From Vicia villosa (taxonomy: Eukaryota > Streptophyta > Magnoliopsida > Fabales > Fabaceae), in the NCBI RefSeq assembly GCF_029867415.1, contig NC_081181.1, positions 76,170,144 to 76,234,143 on the forward strand: a stretch of 64,000 nucleotides of DNA, read 5' to 3'. Made by a program: the position numbers and the translations under genes. Shown piece by piece: positions 1-10,490 of this stretch (position 1 is the first letter of the stretch; every line of letters starts with the position of its first letter). The notes under the pieces are model-generated. The model saw only the letters and a list, made by a program, of their open reading frames with translations, had not been told where the DNA came from and did not search any database.

Positions 1-212
1 GGTGATTTTGGTGATGATGATAGATGGTTACATTATCCCATTATGAGATTTTATTCCGTGTTGCTAAACATGTTTGGTTGAAATATGTGATTATGTTCCT
101 CGGAAAAAGCATGACAAATATTTTTTATTCTATTTAAGGAGTTGTAGCATCCTTTTTACATGTTTACTCTGAAATTATTTTATTATTTCGTGGGGTTTTG
201 AAGGGTGTTACA
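1..212 (-). mobile_element. Edge of an LTR, Ty3/gypsy-like (partial)
   Basis: Read on the minus strand, the sequence starting at position 212 begins TGTAACACCC, a common start of plant LTRs. The rest of the LTR lies outside the window. No polypurine tract sits on the right side, so this is more likely the outer edge of a 5' or solo LTR than an internal 3' LTR boundary. Lineage cannot be decided from 212 bases. Confidence 0.4.
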
Positions 213-1928
213 ACCATCATCAATCAAAAGCTCTCAACCTCTTCCCTTTAAATCCTCAACTTACTTTTACCGATTTCCTTTCCCTCCCTCTAAATCTGGC
301 TAAAATTGTAAACCCTAGATCTAATGAGAAGTGAAATTAAATGCTAACGATTATGAATCCTGAAGCGAGACCATGGGGGAAGGAGACTAGAGAAAAGATG
401 AAGATTCAGGGATTGACGAAGCTTACCTACCAGAGAACGGTCAGGCGCCTCTTCAACGTGAGAAAGCAAGAAAACCAGAGATGTCTTTGGAACTCACGTA
501 ATAATATGCATCCATTATTATTTAGCTCTTCATTGTTTTTTTTCTTCTTCTTCTCCAATTTTCCGCGTGTTGTTGTTGCATTGCTGTGAAGGAGATTCAG
601 ACGGTAGTTGATTATTGAATAGAGTGTGAGAGGATTGGAAGGTGAGGATGATGCATGAGTCCTAGCTCTACCTCGTCGGAGCTTCATAGTGAAGCTCTGA
701 GAGATATATCAAAGGAGCTTTGGTGAGAGGGATGGTGAAGAGGGTTTGATCGCAGACAGTCTTGATAGTGAGGGAGTTGCAGACAAAATTTCAAGATGAT
801 GGAGATGAGTAGAGAGTGTTGTGGAGTGGAGTCTGAAAGAGAGAGTAGAAGAATGATGATTGAAGTGTAAAGTGATTATGATTGAAGGTGATAAAAATGG
901 AGGTGAATGAGAGAGTTTTGAATTATGGAGGGAAGAGGATTTATTTAGAGATTAAGAGGGAGTGAAGTTTGTTATTGTTAGTTACAAACTATTATTCTTA
1001 GTTAGGATGTTTTTGAAGTTAGTTATGAGGAGAAACCCATTATGTTATGATCTGTTAGCAATTAGCTGAAGTTAGTTGTAAACTATTAGAAATGAGTTGC
1101 AGGTGGTCAGTTATTGAATGCTAGGGTAGGGTTGGTTAGGACAATTAGTAGGTTATAGTTAGTTATATTGAACGCTGTTAGTAGCAGTTAGGTCATGAAG
1201 AGGGATGTGCATTGAATGGTTAAGTGCAGGTTATTGTATCATGGCAAATTTGATTATGGTTTTAATGTTGGGTTTGGTTTGGTTAGGGACTGATTCTGAC
1301 GGGATTTTCTACGCAGGTTTGTTCATGTTGCAGCCCTTCGAAGATTATTTGATGCAGGGCAAGCTTGGTTGACAAACAGGCTTATTAGATTGTCAGTGGT
1401 GAATTTCGACCTTCCGTGGATCGTGAATTGAGGACATCCAAGTATTTCTTTTGACATTCTCCATGGATGTTAGGTGAGGCTGTTTGATTGTTATAAAGTG
1501 TTGGGATGATTCTATTAAGAATAAGATGGTGAGGTGGAAGTTAGTTTGAGAGGTAGTTAGAGTTAGTTAGTATTTGGTTAAGAGGTTGACGACCGTTGAA
1601 ATTCGGTTGATTTTCTGTTATGGCAATTATAGGACAGCTGGTTATTTTTGTATGATGGGAAAATATAGTTTGAATTTAAATGTGACTTTTTGTTTATGTT
1701 GAATGTTGCAGGTCTTTTACTTATTTATGCAGGATTGTATGATCAATATAGTTGGGGTTGAAGTAAATTTATCTTGCAGCAGGTTCGGTTTGGTTCAATG
1801 ATGCTAAGCCGGTTTACTTTGGTTCCTTTTTGCCGGGGAGGTTCGATTTCAAGTGCAGGCTGCAGGGTTGGTTCGGTCTAAAGCTCGGTGTAACTCGGTG
1901 GGAGAACTGACATTAAATTTGCAAACAA
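213..1928. other. Unassigned repeat-like intergenic DNA
   Basis: No ORF longer than about 90 codons and no recognisable protein domain was found. The stretch is rich in purine-biased text with recurrent TTAGTTAG-like words between 950 and 1600, and GGTTCGGTTT-like words between 1780 and 1900. It may be untranslated retroelement sequence or ordinary spacer DNA. Confidence 0.5.
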
Positions 1929-3014
1929 TGTTGCGGTGTGCAAGAGTCGCCACCGACTTTTATTTTATCCAATAACTCGGAAGGGCAAAAATAACAGAAA
2001 AAGATTTTTTAAGTAAAACGGGCTCGGGGGTAGATTATGAAAAGGAAAGGTGTAAGCACCCTTTTCATCCGTAGTTGTCTACGGGCTCTTAATTTGCTTA
2101 GCTCATGTTTGTTTGTTTTGAAAAGAAGTGTAAGGACTATAGCTTAAAAGCGTAGCCTTAGTCTTTGAAAAGAGAGGTGTGAAAAGCTTTTTAATTGAGC
2201 TAAGCATAGTAAGAACACTACCCTAAGTTAGTCTTTTTTAATGCTTTTTACTCTTCTAAGAGAGATAGGGCTATCCTTACCATTTGGGGTAGGTAGTCTT
2301 ATTGATTAGATGTGCGGGACAATCGAAGGGTCATCGGAGGTCTTATGATCTTTGCGTAGGCAATCGAAGGGTCATCGGAGGTCTTATGATCTTCGAAAGG
2401 GACAATCATTGTTTCGTAGGCAATCATTCGAGGGACTATATCATATATTCGTAGGCAACATCGAGGGTCATCGAGGGACTTATGATCTTTGCGATGATTT
2501 TTAATCGTCGGGATTTTTGCTAATGAGTACCCCTATTTTCGAGGGACACTACCATTTAATTCGTACGGTAACCACGAGGGGCGTACACTAGAGGTGAGTG
2601 TGTGCAGCAATCACGTGTGTTAGGTTTAGCTAGCGATTGATTAATTATCTTGCCATACAATCCTAATTACTTGCAGTTAATATATGTACAGAAAATAAAT
2701 TGCGGGAATGTAAAGGTTCATACGCTATTACATGACTTAGGGGAGGTGGATTACAATAAAAATCGAGGACCAAATGAAGAAATAAACCTACACTATTACA
2801 ATAAAACCCAAATGAAAATTAAGGCGGAAAATAAAAGATAGTACGTAAAATTAAAGTGAAGGCTTGTAAGTGTCCATGAAATAAATCAATGACCCAAAAT
2901 GGTAGTACCTCGCAAAAGCAGGAAAATGTTAGAAAAATAGAAATGCATAAAATGATATTTGTACAAAGAAAAATATAAGCACATCTTATCAAAGATAAAT
3001 CTAAAAATTAAGTT
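1929..3014 (-). mobile_element. Old LTR-like sequence, left part (split by Ogre-A)
   Basis: The box GAGTCGCCACCGACTTTTAT near 1946 is the reverse complement of a box near the inner end of the Ogre-D LTR (about 53430, plus strand). This suggests a related LTR on the minus strand whose inner edge lies near 1929. It is followed by short repeats (2318-2505) and AT-rich DNA until the Ogre-A target site. The sequence seems to resume at 22688. No coding region is visible. Confidence 0.5.
2318..2505. repeat. Degenerate short repeat block
   Basis: Imperfect copies of a unit with the words CAATCGAAGGGTCATCGGAG and CTTATGATCTT recur about every 40-60 bases, separated by CGTAGGCAA. Two copies (about 2320 and 2360) are nearly identical; later ones are degraded. 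It lies inside the older LTR-like sequence. Confidence 0.6.
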
Positions 3015-3019
3015 CTAAG
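3015..3019. repeat. Target site duplication of Ogre-A, left copy
   Basis: CTAAG directly before the LTR start TGTGGTG; the same five bases follow the other LTR at 22683-22687. Confidence 0.9.
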
Positions 3020-3561
3020 TGTGGTGTCGTTTTCTTTACCTCCCCGTTTCACTTGGGAGGACGGCACGCTAGACCCTTCACGCGAAATTTGGAAGGAGAA
3101 TGCGCCCGTGGTGGGATGAATTTTGTTTCAGTTCTTCCTACGATATCACACGAACTTTCTTATTTGTCCTACGAGTAGGAAAGTGAAAAAAAGATCTCAA
3201 CTAAACCCTAGGAGTTTGCTAAGTGTGGGGATTTCACCTATACTAGAAATTCTGGAGTCCGGGGGGTCGGTTATACATAGGGAAGTGTTTAAACACCCTA
3301 CATATCTGTAGTACTCTACAGGAACCTTCTCTGTGTCATTGTGTTTGTGTTTATTGCTAATGATTGGGAAAGTTTCTCCTTTGTATTAGGAGAAGGAATT
3401 GAATTGATTTGAAAAGACAGACAGACAGACAAACTGACTATTTTTGGTATTTTATTAGCTCGCTGAGATTCCTTGTGAACCTCATGCCTACATATCCCTA
3501 GTGGAAGTCAGAGCTTAATGTAGTTCGGGGAACTAACTAGGGAAATTAATTGTTTTTGGTG

Positions 3562-5170
3562 CCTTGCTTGAAGCTCAAGGTTGAAGCTTGGAATTAAATC
3601 TCTGTTTACAGTAAAGAGACATGAAATTATCTCTACAGAGAGGTATTTGTACTATTCTACCACAAACATTTAAAGGAGTGACAGAATAACTGGATTCATT
3701 TCATTCAAGAGGGGGACCTTACTTGTGTATGTGCAAGTATACCAGTCAAATGCCTCTTAAATGAAAGAAAGATGCTCATCCAAATTAGGGAAAGTTACCA
3801 CATGTCTGGGTTTTACTGCCAGCTCATGCCTTTCAAAATCCTAAATGGGAGACTTGATTAAAATTGAAATGAAATTGTTTGTTTGTTTGAATGTGGTAGA
3901 GTAGTAAAAATATCTCTCTATAGAGACAAGCTATGTCTATCTACTGTATAAAAGATTTGACTTTAGCTGGCTTGTATGAGGCCCAAGCTTGAGGCTTTTG
4001 ATTGATTAATTAATATTATTGACTCTGGGAGATGACTCCACTGGGGATTAATTACAGGGTATTTTTGTGTTCTGTACAAAGCCCAGAATTGAGGCTGACT
4101 CTACTTAGGGAGACTCTATTTGTGTGCCTTGTACAAAGCCCAAGGTTTTGGCTGACTGTTGCTAGGGAAAACATTATTTTCTGCCTTGTACAAAGCCCAA
4201 GGTTGTGGCGGACTCTTAAATGAATTAAGTATGGATGACTATATGGGGGGAAGATCCTAAGTGTTAGGAATCTTTGACACATGAAAATGTGGTTTATCTG
4301 CCTTGTACAAAGCCCAAGGTTGTGGCTACTGAATGATGAAGAACTCACTGGGGAGACTCTATTATCTGCCTTGTACAATGCCCAAGGTTGAGGCTGACTC
4401 TTGACAGGGGAGTTTTATTGTTTGGGTGCCTTGTATGAAGCCCAAGGTTGAGGCTAACTGTTTTTGTTGGTTTTGACTCTACTGAGGAGATTTTATTTAT
4501 TAAAAGACTGTTTTTCTTTGGAAGCTAACCCTTTCCAGGGATTTTGACTCAGCTGGAGAAATTGTTTGGTAAAAGACTGACTTTATCATGTTTTTTGGAG
4601 GCTGACCCTTTCCAGGGGTTTTGACTCTTTTGGGGAAATTATCTCCTAAGAGAAGTGAATCTTTATTTTTTGACATTTTTTTTATTAATTGACTTTGGAG
4701 GCTAACCCTTTCCAGGGATTTTAAAAGAATAAATTTGGGTAGCACTCCATTAATTATCAAAGGATGAAAAGATTGGCAGAAAGATTATCTAGTGGAGACT
4801 TCTTGTTTAAAGCCCAAGATGAAGGCTGACTCAATGCTGAGGATGACCGAAACATAGATCCTAGACTCTACTAAGGAGGATTGATGAAGATAAGGGTGAC
4901 AGAGACTGTCCATGTCTCTCATTCCAAAAGGTGTGCTCAATGTAAAATTGAGACAAACTTAGCTTGTTTAAGGTCTGGTTTAAATTGGAAGAAACTCACC
5001 AGGGTAGGCTAAAAGGTGACTAAAGACCTGTTCCTATGTTTATAAGAAACCTGAGGGGTCCTTGTATACAAGCTCAAGAGGAAGCTGGAAATGCTTTTAA
5101 GAAGCCTGTGGGTCCTTGTACAAAGCCCAAGAGGAGGCTAATCGAGGGTCCTTGTTATAGCACAAGAGAA
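3562..5170 (-). repeat. LTR leader array of small hairpin modules
   Basis: About twelve imperfect modules share a core like TACAAAGCC flanked by complementary 4-5 base arms with a loop of about nine bases. Arms seen: CCTTG/CAAGG (for example 4127-4145, 4301-4319), GCTTG/CAAGC (3970-3988), TTCTG/CAGAA (4070-4088) and CTTG/CAAG (4800-5170). The 5' LTR has the same array at about 17399-19007. Spacing varies from about 50 to 350 bases, so this is a dispersed rather than strict tandem array. Confidence 0.75.
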
Positions 5171-6274
5171 AGCTATGTAGTTTTGAACTTATTTTGGCTC
5201 TAAGCAAATGGGTAAGAGGTTTCACCGGGAATAATTCCTCTTTGGGTGGATGTGTCCTATTATTTTTGGATTCTAAGGTTTTTGCCAAGATGTTTCACCG
5301 GGAATAATTCATCTTGGGGGTTTGAACTACAGATCTCTAATTAGGAAAGAGCCTTCACCGGGAAGACATTCTCAATCCTAGGCCATATTCCTATAATATA
5401 TATATATAGTTTAACTGTCCTAAGGTTTATACTCAAATGCAGTTCTAAACTAATATATGCACAGTTTATATTTGACATTAATTTAAATAAAGACTGTAAA
5501 TTGATAGCTTGTAAAGCCTAACCTGGATGGAGTGGAGGCCATTGAAGAAGTATGTACAGAGCCTCAACAGTATTTTTGTTGTTTGATTAACAGTTGAATA
5601 TATATGATAAATAGTTAATGGTTTTTGAAAACAGAAGAAGTGAAGATGGACAAAGGTCACATAGGTATCTGAAGAGTTTCACCGGGAATAATGCCCTTCA
5701 AATACCAGAAGAATGTTTTGAAAACAGAAAGAAGATTTTGAAAATACAGTTTTGAAAACAAGCTAAGAAGAGAAGGTTTTTGGGACTTACACTCTATTAG
5801 AGGCCCAGTACTTTACAGTACTGGTGTAAAAGCAATTTGAAAATGATTTGGAATGATACAAGGTTTTGTTGTTTGAAAACCTTAATCATCCGATTAATTA
5901 GAGATTGAAAATAGTTTTGAATATTGACAAAAGTCAACTTAATTAAGGCAAAGGTGAAATCTATACCCAATTAAGACCTAAATAATTAGGGTTTTATCAT
6001 AAAATTATTCACAAAGTAATTAGGTTAAAACAAAAATGAAAATATATATTTTAAAGTAATTAAGAAAATATATAAAACATACTATTTTAAACCTAATTAA
6101 AACACATGAAATAAATAATATTTGTATGATTTTTTTTGATTATTCACAAAGTAGGTATATTAAATAGCAAGTGTGTGAAAAATGAAGTGAAAATGATTTA
6201 ATTTGATAAGTTTATTGATTGTGTGAAGTTTGTATAAAAAAGGAATGAAAATGGATGCTAAAAAATTGGTTTGG

Positions 6275-6345
6275 CCCTAGAGAGGTTCGAACCCACGCCC
6301 TTCATGATCACATTTCAAAACTTAACCAACTGAGCTGCGCGCGCA
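6275..6345 (-). other. tRNA-like module in the Ogre-A 3' LTR
   Basis: On the minus strand an A-box-like AGCTCAGTTGG (6336-6326) is followed by a B-box-like GGTTCGAACCT (6293-6283), spaced as in a tRNA gene. A GCGCGCG run lies just before the A box. No matching acceptor stem or clear anticodon arm is seen, so it is a tRNA-like relic or the head of a SINE, not a functional tRNA gene. The same module lies at about 20114-20184 in the other LTR. Confidence 0.6.
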
Positions 6346-7283
6346 GCTTGTTAACTATATACACTCAATATATTATATTTTCAGATAAGCCAGGAAATTC
6401 AAATTTTACGCGCGCCATGTTCATCTTCTTCCTCGAGCTTCAGATTTTCAAATTCCTAACTCTCTGATTTCTCAACTAAATGGCATGATGTAAACATCAA
6501 TCTCACTTGTTTTTGGACAAGGAACATGATTATGGGCTCAGAATTCATTTATTCTAAATGTAACTAACGAATTTCATTATGAACACGAAGAACACATAAA
6601 CCCTAATTTTAAAATTAAATGATGCACAAGATGAATAAATGAATGATGATAGAGGGTTTTCAATCCTCTGATGATGCTGAACAAGATAGAATCGAGCTTT
6701 CCCACAAAGAGTGCTTAAATTAAAGAGGTGGAGTTCAGAAACTTACCTCTGAAAATGGAGGTCGTGAGGATGATGGAGAGCACCTGGGCTTGAATGAATG
6801 ATCTCAATAGCTTCCCTGAGACTCAATGATGCTAACTGAATGCTTATTGGAGCTTGAATCCTCCTGAATTGTTCTATGGTCCTCCCTCGATTTCAGCTTC
6901 AAATGAACATGGAGGGTGTTGATTCTTGAGTTACAGATGAGCTGCAGCCATCTGGTTAGCTTCACTATGACCTGAGGAATGTGCCTGGATGATTGGCTTG
7001 GCTCAGAACCTCCTGAATTACTCCATGGACCTCCAACTGCAAATGCTCCAAAGTGAGAGCAACAATGGTGTTCCTCCACTTACAGAAGTGATCCAGGTGC
7101 TTGGATCACCTCAAATGACCTCCCTTGAGATGTTAGAATGCTCACTTCCCAAAGATAAGCTCTGGTTTGAAGAAATCGATTCTTCTTGCCAAAGAACTTT
7201 GAAAAACAATGAACAAGAGAAGAGAAAGAGAAAGCAAGTAATATGGTTGCTTTGGTGTGTTTTCTGAATGAGGAATGCATCTG

Positions 7284-7292
7284 TATTTATAG
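7284..7292 (-). promoter_or_regulatory. Probable TATA box, Ogre-A 3' LTR
   Basis: CTATAAATA on the minus strand. Ogre-C (46521-46530) and Ogre-B (37559-37567) have a TATA-like word at the corresponding place, which supports a shared promoter. Transcription would start about 25-30 bases downstream, near 7255. Confidence 0.6.
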
Positions 7293-7889
7293 GCAAATGG
7301 ATCAGTATAGCTGCAGAGGAGTGAGCTTCCTTAGTGAAGTTGATTTGCTTTCTTAGCCATGAAGGAAGTTTGCAAATATCTCTTATGCAATGATGAGAAT
7401 TTTGATTCCATTTGATCAATCCCCCTAGCCCTCGATTTTGTTTAATCTTAGGGGACAATTCTGAGCCAGAAATGAGCTCTAATTGGTTGGTGAGAAGATT
7501 CCTTGGGTGATTCATCAATTTGCCATAAATTCACAAATGTAATCATTACATAATCACATGTTCTTGTTTTTAGAATCTTCTTCAATTCTTATGGCATGGT
7601 GAAAATGAATGCATGGCATGGTTTCAGATGTGTTATGGGTCGTGTAGCATCCATTCATGAAGCAAAATGCACAAAATTGCAAAGTTCCAATTTGCACATG
7701 ACCTATAATTTTACTTCATGAGGCCAACTTTGAACAAGCATAACTCCTAGCTCAAATTGAATTTGGAGAAGGTTGAACACAATTTGGAAAGCCCTAAACA
7801 TCTACTTCAAATCATTAGTTTATGTATTCTTCAGAATCATTTGGGAAATTTGTGAAAAATGAGCCCAAAGTTGGATGAAAACTAGGTTA

Positions 7890-7917
7890 AAACACTTAGA
7901 AAAATTTCTAAGTGTTT
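7890..7917. repeat. Perfect palindrome in LTR U3
   Basis: Thirteen-base arms starting AAACACTTAGAAA are separated by two bases. The same palindrome is at 21729-21756 and, with a one-base centre, at 47119-47145 in Ogre-C. Ogre-B has a decayed version near 38190-38215. Confidence 0.8.
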
Positions 7918-8845
7918 ATGACCTAAACTTCAAAATTTCCAAAACTTCATAAATGGTTGATCTTTTGAAAAAAGTTCCTTTGTAAGATGTTGTTTTATTT
8001 TGCAAGATCTACGACTTTCATGTTGGAAGTTTTTTGAGTTGTGTAGGTGAAATTTTGAGTTCCCACCATGCCTTCAAAAACCCTAATTCCCGACTTTTCG
8101 CTCCTTGATGAATTTCTTTGAATTTCTTTGGTCAAATGACTTTGACATCCATATATTGATGATATTGACCTTTAAAAGTCATTTTTTGACCAAAAACCTT
8201 AAAAGTCAATGATGATCCTTCACAGTTGACTTTTTCCTGACAAAGTGAATTTTTGGGCTTTTGTGTAGAAACAAGATCTTTTCCTCAAATGAATGATGTA
8301 AATGGATTATATTGAGGTAGTAGAGATTCTTGAATCATGTCTTGAGTTTTGGATTCATGCCCTGATTAAAAGTCAACTATCTTGGTGAATTAGGTCAAAA
8401 ACCCTAATTGTCGACCAGAGGACCATGATGACTGTAGACTTTGAACTGAGATGTAATGTCCAGTGGATCTTGTCATATGAGTTATTTGAAGATGATTGAT
8501 GTCTTTGAATGGTTCCCTGGGGCTTTTTAGGGTTTCCCAAAAGTGATCTCTGATTTTAGTCCTTGATAGGCTCAAAACCCTAGTCTGGTGACCTAAGTAA
8601 ACCTGTACTCATATGACTGGATGTCTAATCAATCATAGATGAGAAAAGTGAAGTTTTTGAGCCCCATGATTGTATTAGGGACTCATCCTTGTATTGATTG
8701 ATCCTTTGCCTGAGCTTTCTTGTCTTTGAGCATCCCCGATTAGATACCAGATGGAGAAGTGACTGCTCTTGGGAACTTGTCTTGACCTGATGAAAAATCC
8801 TGAAGATATGCCATCTCAGGGGGGGTCAAAAATTAGGGTATGACA

Positions 8846-8930
8846 GATGCCCCTATTTAAGTTTCTTTTATCTGGAGGGAGAGAGATTGATATCTCGATC
8901 TCTCCTGCGTAAAAGAGACTTAAATATCAA
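8846..8930 (-). other. Polypurine tract and 3' terminal hairpin of Ogre-A
   Basis: In element sense the purine-rich AAATAGGGG lies a few bases before the LTR start TGTCA, where plus-strand priming is expected. The tract sits at the foot of a long inverted repeat: 17-base arms at 8854-8870 and 8910-8926 with one mismatch, enclosing a second inverted repeat (GAGAGAT 8881-8887, ATCTCTC 8898-8904). Confidence 0.7.
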
Positions 8931-9213
8931 AGAATGCCCGAATTTTGGGCGCTCCCGAGATGTTGTAATTGATAAAATCTTTATACGACTTGATCCCGTT
9001 GTCGCGCTTGGCGGGGGATGATGAGACAAACTCCTGCAAAAATACCTGATGTGGATTCTGGTGAATGAATGGCAATGTTGGATGCGCAATCCATCTTCTT
9101 TAACTAAGTGTTGATACTTAGAAAAAGGTAAACAACCTCCCCCTTGTTTCGGATGTCCATATCTCGAAACTGGTCTTAGTTGTGTTCGGACAATATCTCA
9201 GATAAAGAGAAAA

Positions 9214-9907
9214 TTTCAAAAGGTTTGTTTCCTCGTCAAACTTCTTACCAGCACTTGGAGGTAAGATACCATTTGACGGTAAATAAAGAAACTTCAAAGA
9301 TTTGTTTCCTCATCAAACTTCTCATCAGCACTTGGAGATGAGATACCATTTGACGGTAATAAAGAAACTTCAAAGATTTGTTTCCTCATCAAACTTCTCA
9401 TCAGCACTTGGAGATGAGATACCATTTGACGGTAATAAAGAAACTTCAAAGGTTTGTTTCCTCATCAAACTTCTTACCAGCACTTGGAGGTGAGATACCA
9501 TTTGATGGTAATAAAGAAACTTCAAAGGTTTGTTTCCTCATCAAACTTCTTACCAGCACTTGGAGGTAAGATACCATTTGATGGTAATAAAGAAACTTCA
9601 AAGGTTTGTTTCCTCACCAAACTTCTCATCAGCACTTGGAGATGAGATACCATTTGATGGTAATAAAGAAACTTCAAAGGTTTGTTTCCTCATCAAACTT
9701 CTCATCAGCACTTGGAGATGAGATACCATTTGATGGTAAATAAAGAAACTTCAAAGGTTTGTTTCCTCATCAAACTTCTCATCAGCACTTGGAGATGAGA
9801 TACCATTTGACGGTAATAAAGAAACTTCAAAGGTTTGTTTCCTCATCAAACTTCTCATCAGCACTTGGAGATGAGATACCATTTGATGGTAATAAAGAAA
9901 CTTCACC
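9214..9907. repeat. Tandem array, nine units of about 76 bp, Ogre-A 3' UTR
   Basis: The landmark TTTGTTTCCTC recurs at about 9224, 9301, 9377, 9453, 9529, 9605, 9681, 9758 and 9834, giving periods of 76-77 bases. Each unit carries a hairpin around AGCACTTGGA with arms CTTACC/GGTAAG or CTCATC/GATGAG. Because 76 is not a multiple of three, reading frames drift from unit to unit and give overlapping false ORFs. Tandem repeats in the 3' UTR of Ogre elements are known as a source of satellite DNA. Confidence 0.95.
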
Positions 9908-10000
9908 ATCTTCCCTTTTGACCTGGCATCTTTGAAAGATTGTCATATGGGCCCGTGCTCTTTTGAGGGGCTAATGACTTTGTTTGAAGGCGGACGAACT

Positions 10001-10490
10001 GTTTTCGGGGTGAAAACTGCCATTCGTCGACTGGTGCCTGGGGAATCAACAAACTGTTTTCCTAAGGGGAAAAACTACCATTTATTGACTCTGTGGGGAA
10101 ATAAACATCCCTGAAACAGACAAACTGTTTGAAGAAACTACCATTTGTCGATCTCTTGAGTATTTAACAGACAAACTGTCTTTCCTTGGGGAAAGACTAC
10201 CATTTGTTGACTCCGCTGGGGATCATGAACTATCTTCTGGATGAAGACTACCATTCACTGATTCTGCTGGGGAATCATTTGTCGATCTGCTGGGAGATTC
10301 TGAATTATTTTCTTTGACGAAAAAGTGGCATCTCTTAACCTTGCTGGGGAAATACCAAACCTCTGGGGAATTCCAAAATGCAAAGCAGATTATCTTATTT
10401 TGAAGAAGACTGTCGAATGACGCTCTGCAGAAGAATCTCGGCTGAGGAATTCCAAAAGTGAACAAACTATCTCCTTGAGGGAGACTACCA
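10001..10490. repeat. Degenerate hairpin-bearing modules, Ogre-A 3' UTR
   Basis: At least six imperfect modules read AACTG, a hairpin, then ACTACCA or similar. Arms: GTTTTC/GAAAAC (10001-10017), TTTTCC/GGAAAA (10057-10073), GTTT/AAAC (10127-10138), GTCTTTCC/GGAAAGAC (10178-10197), TCTTC/GAAGA (10233-10247) and TCTCC/GGAGA (10470-10484). CCGCTGGGGA-like words lie between them. Confidence 0.7.

Larger units (their letters stand above)
3020..8845 (-). repeat. 3' LTR of Ogre-A
   Basis: Same length and almost the same sequence as 16857-22682. In element sense U3 runs from 8845 to about 7255 (TATA box at 7284-7292). R and U5 would then fill about 4.2 kb down to 3020. The LTR holds a hairpin-repeat region (3562-5170), GGCTAACCCTTTCCAGGG-type repeats (4515-4725), four TTCACCGGGAA boxes (5219-5360 and 5679), a tRNA-like module (about 6275-6345) and a perfect palindrome (7890-7917). 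Small ORFs inside it, for example 6989-7267, are not supported as genes. Confidence 0.93.

Noticed and set aside
341..687. Possible small host genes near the left edge
   Set aside because: Short ORFs on both strands overlap each other, contain homopolymer-coded runs and show no domain.
4052..4378. 108-codon minus-strand ORF
   Set aside because: It reads through the CAAAGCC hairpin modules, giving repeated NLGLCTRQ words; a repeat artefact in the LTR.
6989..7267. 92-codon ORF repeated in Ogre LTRs
   Set aside because: It lies across the LTR promoter region, has no domain, overlaps ORFs on the opposite strand, and its reading frame changes length in Ogre-C. Conservation is explained by LTR similarity.
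9302..9721. Series of overlapping 63-codon ORFs with near-identical products
   Set aside because: They are the 76-bp tandem repeat read in drifting frames. The period is not a multiple of three and the same happens on both strands of the Ogre-C array.
9214..9907. CRISPR-like periodic array
   Set aside because: Units are contiguous with no unique spacers, and the setting is a plant retrotransposon 3' UTR.
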